From an uncultured Parvimonas sp. (lineage in GTDB: Bacteria; Bacillota; Clostridia; Tissierellales; Peptoniphilaceae), in contig CABRGI010000064.1 in the NCBI GenBank assembly GCA_902470455.1, positions 1-5,557 of the forward strand: DNA of 5,557 nucleotides. The letters are read 5' to 3'. Below, piece after piece: positions 4,646 to 5,557 of this stretch; the first letter of the stretch is position 1; every line of letters starts with the position of its first letter. The position numbers and the translations under genes are program-made. Below the pieces are notes generated by a model. The model made no database searches and had not been told where the DNA came from. It saw only the letters and a program-made list of their open reading frames with translations.

Positions 4646-5521
4646 ATGCATTTTGTAAAAGTAAAGGGAATATTATCTTCTAAAAACGGAATGAATTTGT
4701 TTCGAGGTTGTACACATGGCTGTATTTATTGCGATTCAAGAAGTAAATGCTATCAGATGAATCACAGTTTTGAAGATATTGAAGTAAAAGAAAATTCGAT
4801 AGAGCTTTTGGAAGATAGACTTAAAAGAAAAAGAAAAAAATGTATGATTGGTATGGGGTCAATGACTGACCCCTACATTAATGAGGAATTAAAACTGAAT
4901 TATACAAGACAAGCAATAGAAATAATAAATAAATATGGTTTTGGACTTACACTCATTACAAAGTCATCAAATATAATCAGGGATTTGGATTTGTTAAAAG
5001 AGATTAACTCCAAGACAAAATGTGTTGTTCAAATGACACTCACAACCTATGATGAAAGATTATGTAGGATAATTGAACCAAATGTTTCTACTACAAAGGA
5101 AAGAGTTGAAACCTTGATTAAATTAAGAGAAGCAGGAATACCTACGGTAGTATGGATGACTCCGATTTTACCATATATTAATGATACAAAAGAAAATGTT
5201 ATTGGCATTTTAAATTATTGCAAAGAGGCAAAGGTAAAAGGAATTCTCTGCTTTGGAATGGGACTTACCTTGCGAGAGGGAAATAGGGAATACTTTTATT
5301 CTAAACTAGATAAACACTTCCCATATCTTAAAGATAGATATATTAGAGAGTTTGGTAATTCTTATGTTATTAACAGTAAAAATAATTATAGACTAATGAA
5401 AATTTTTCGAGACTTCTGTGAAAACGAAAAAATTATGCATGATTATAATAAAATTTTTAGCTATTTAAATACATTTGAAGAAAAAGAAATATCTAAACAA
5501 CTCAGTATTTTTGATTTATAA
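4646..5521 (+). CDS. SPL family radical SAM protein
   Basis: This is a radical SAM enzyme of the spore-photoproduct-lyase superfamily (Rv2578c/SplB-like). RGCTHGCIYCDSRS (20-33) carries the CX3CX2C motif, Cys22, Cys26 and Cys29, which ligates the 4Fe-4S cluster that cleaves SAM. GMGSMTDPYINEE (69-81) is the family's second block, LITKSSNIIRDLDLL (103-117) the strand-helix after it, and MTPILPYINDT (171-181) a later barrel strand. At 291 residues it is shorter than true SplB (about 340). The hydrogen-donor cysteine of SplB appears to be Ser72 here, judging by position only. The C-terminus ends QLSIFDL (285-291), which resembles a sliding-clamp-binding motif. AAAAGGGA (4633-4640) lies five bases before the ATG. 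The gene follows the ClbS-like gene by 23 bases and is probably co-transcribed. The substrate is unknown; DNA is a reasonable guess. No terminator is visible in the 36 bases after the stop. Confidence 0.9.
   Translation: MHFVKVKGILSSKNGMNLFRGCTHGCIYCDSRSKCYQMNHSFEDIEVKENSIELLEDRLKRKRKKCMIGMGSMTDPYINEELKLNYTRQAIEIINKYGFGLTLITKSSNIIRDLDLLKEINSKTKCVVQMTLTTYDERLCRIIEPNVSTTKERVETLIKLREAGIPTVVWMTPILPYINDTKENVIGILNYCKEAKVKGILCFGMGLTLREGNREYFYSKLDKHFPYLKDRYIREFGNSYVINSKNNYRLMKIFRDFCENEKIMHDYNKIFSYLNTFEEKEISKQLSIFDL
5498..5512 (+). other. Codons for a candidate beta-clamp-binding motif (QLSIF)
   Basis: The radical SAM protein ends KEISKQLSIFDL. QLSIF differs from the bacterial clamp-binding consensus QL(S/D)LF only by Ile for Leu. 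It sits at residues 285-289, just after the folded domain, in a charged and probably flexible tail, where such motifs occur in polymerases and repair proteins. Clamp binding is inferred from the motif alone. Confidence 0.5.
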
Positions 5522-5557
5522 TAATAAATAATTCGATAGATTTTATGAAAGAATATT

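Overview
The window is AT-rich bacterial DNA with strong AAGGAGG-type ribosome binding sites, TATAAT -10 boxes, AGA-rich arginine usage, TAA stops and short intergenic gaps. This fits a low-GC Gram-positive anaerobe of the Clostridia/Tissierellia type. A genus cannot be named from the sequence. All six genes lie on the + strand. No RNA gene, insertion sequence, CRISPR array or phage gene was seen.

Bases 1-245 hold no recognisable gene. A strong intrinsic terminator (74-105) closes an upstream unit, and a weak promoter (-10 at 215-220) leads into a two-gene unit. That unit is a leucine-carboxyl-methyltransferase-like SAM methyltransferase (252-1052) and a small protein with one membrane anchor (1063-1530). 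Next, with its own extended -10 promoter and terminator, is a single transglutaminase-like (papain-fold) protein (1666-2364).

The second half is the most interesting part. A WYL-domain HTH regulator (2509-3420) is followed closely by a GyrI-like small-molecule-binding protein (3463-4071), a ClbS/DfsB-family four-helix protein (4083-4622) and a spore-photoproduct-lyase-like radical SAM protein (4646-5521). A nearly identical 25-bp element, centred on the palindrome TGACA-N5-TGTCA, occurs twice. One copy lies in the regulator's own promoter. The other lies in the last codons of the regulator, just ahead of the downstream promoter. This looks like an autoregulated local regulon with two operators.

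Characterised members of both the GyrI-like family (YtkR7-type cyclopropanoid hydrolases) and the ClbS family (colibactin self-resistance) open cyclopropane warheads of DNA-alkylating natural products. The radical SAM protein belongs to the SPL superfamily and ends in QLSIF, which resembles a sliding-clamp-binding motif. Several WYL regulators respond to DNA damage. Together these suggest a compact genotoxin defence cassette combining a sensor, two candidate detoxifying proteins and a candidate DNA-repair or replication-linked enzyme. The family assignments are firm; the joint function is inference.
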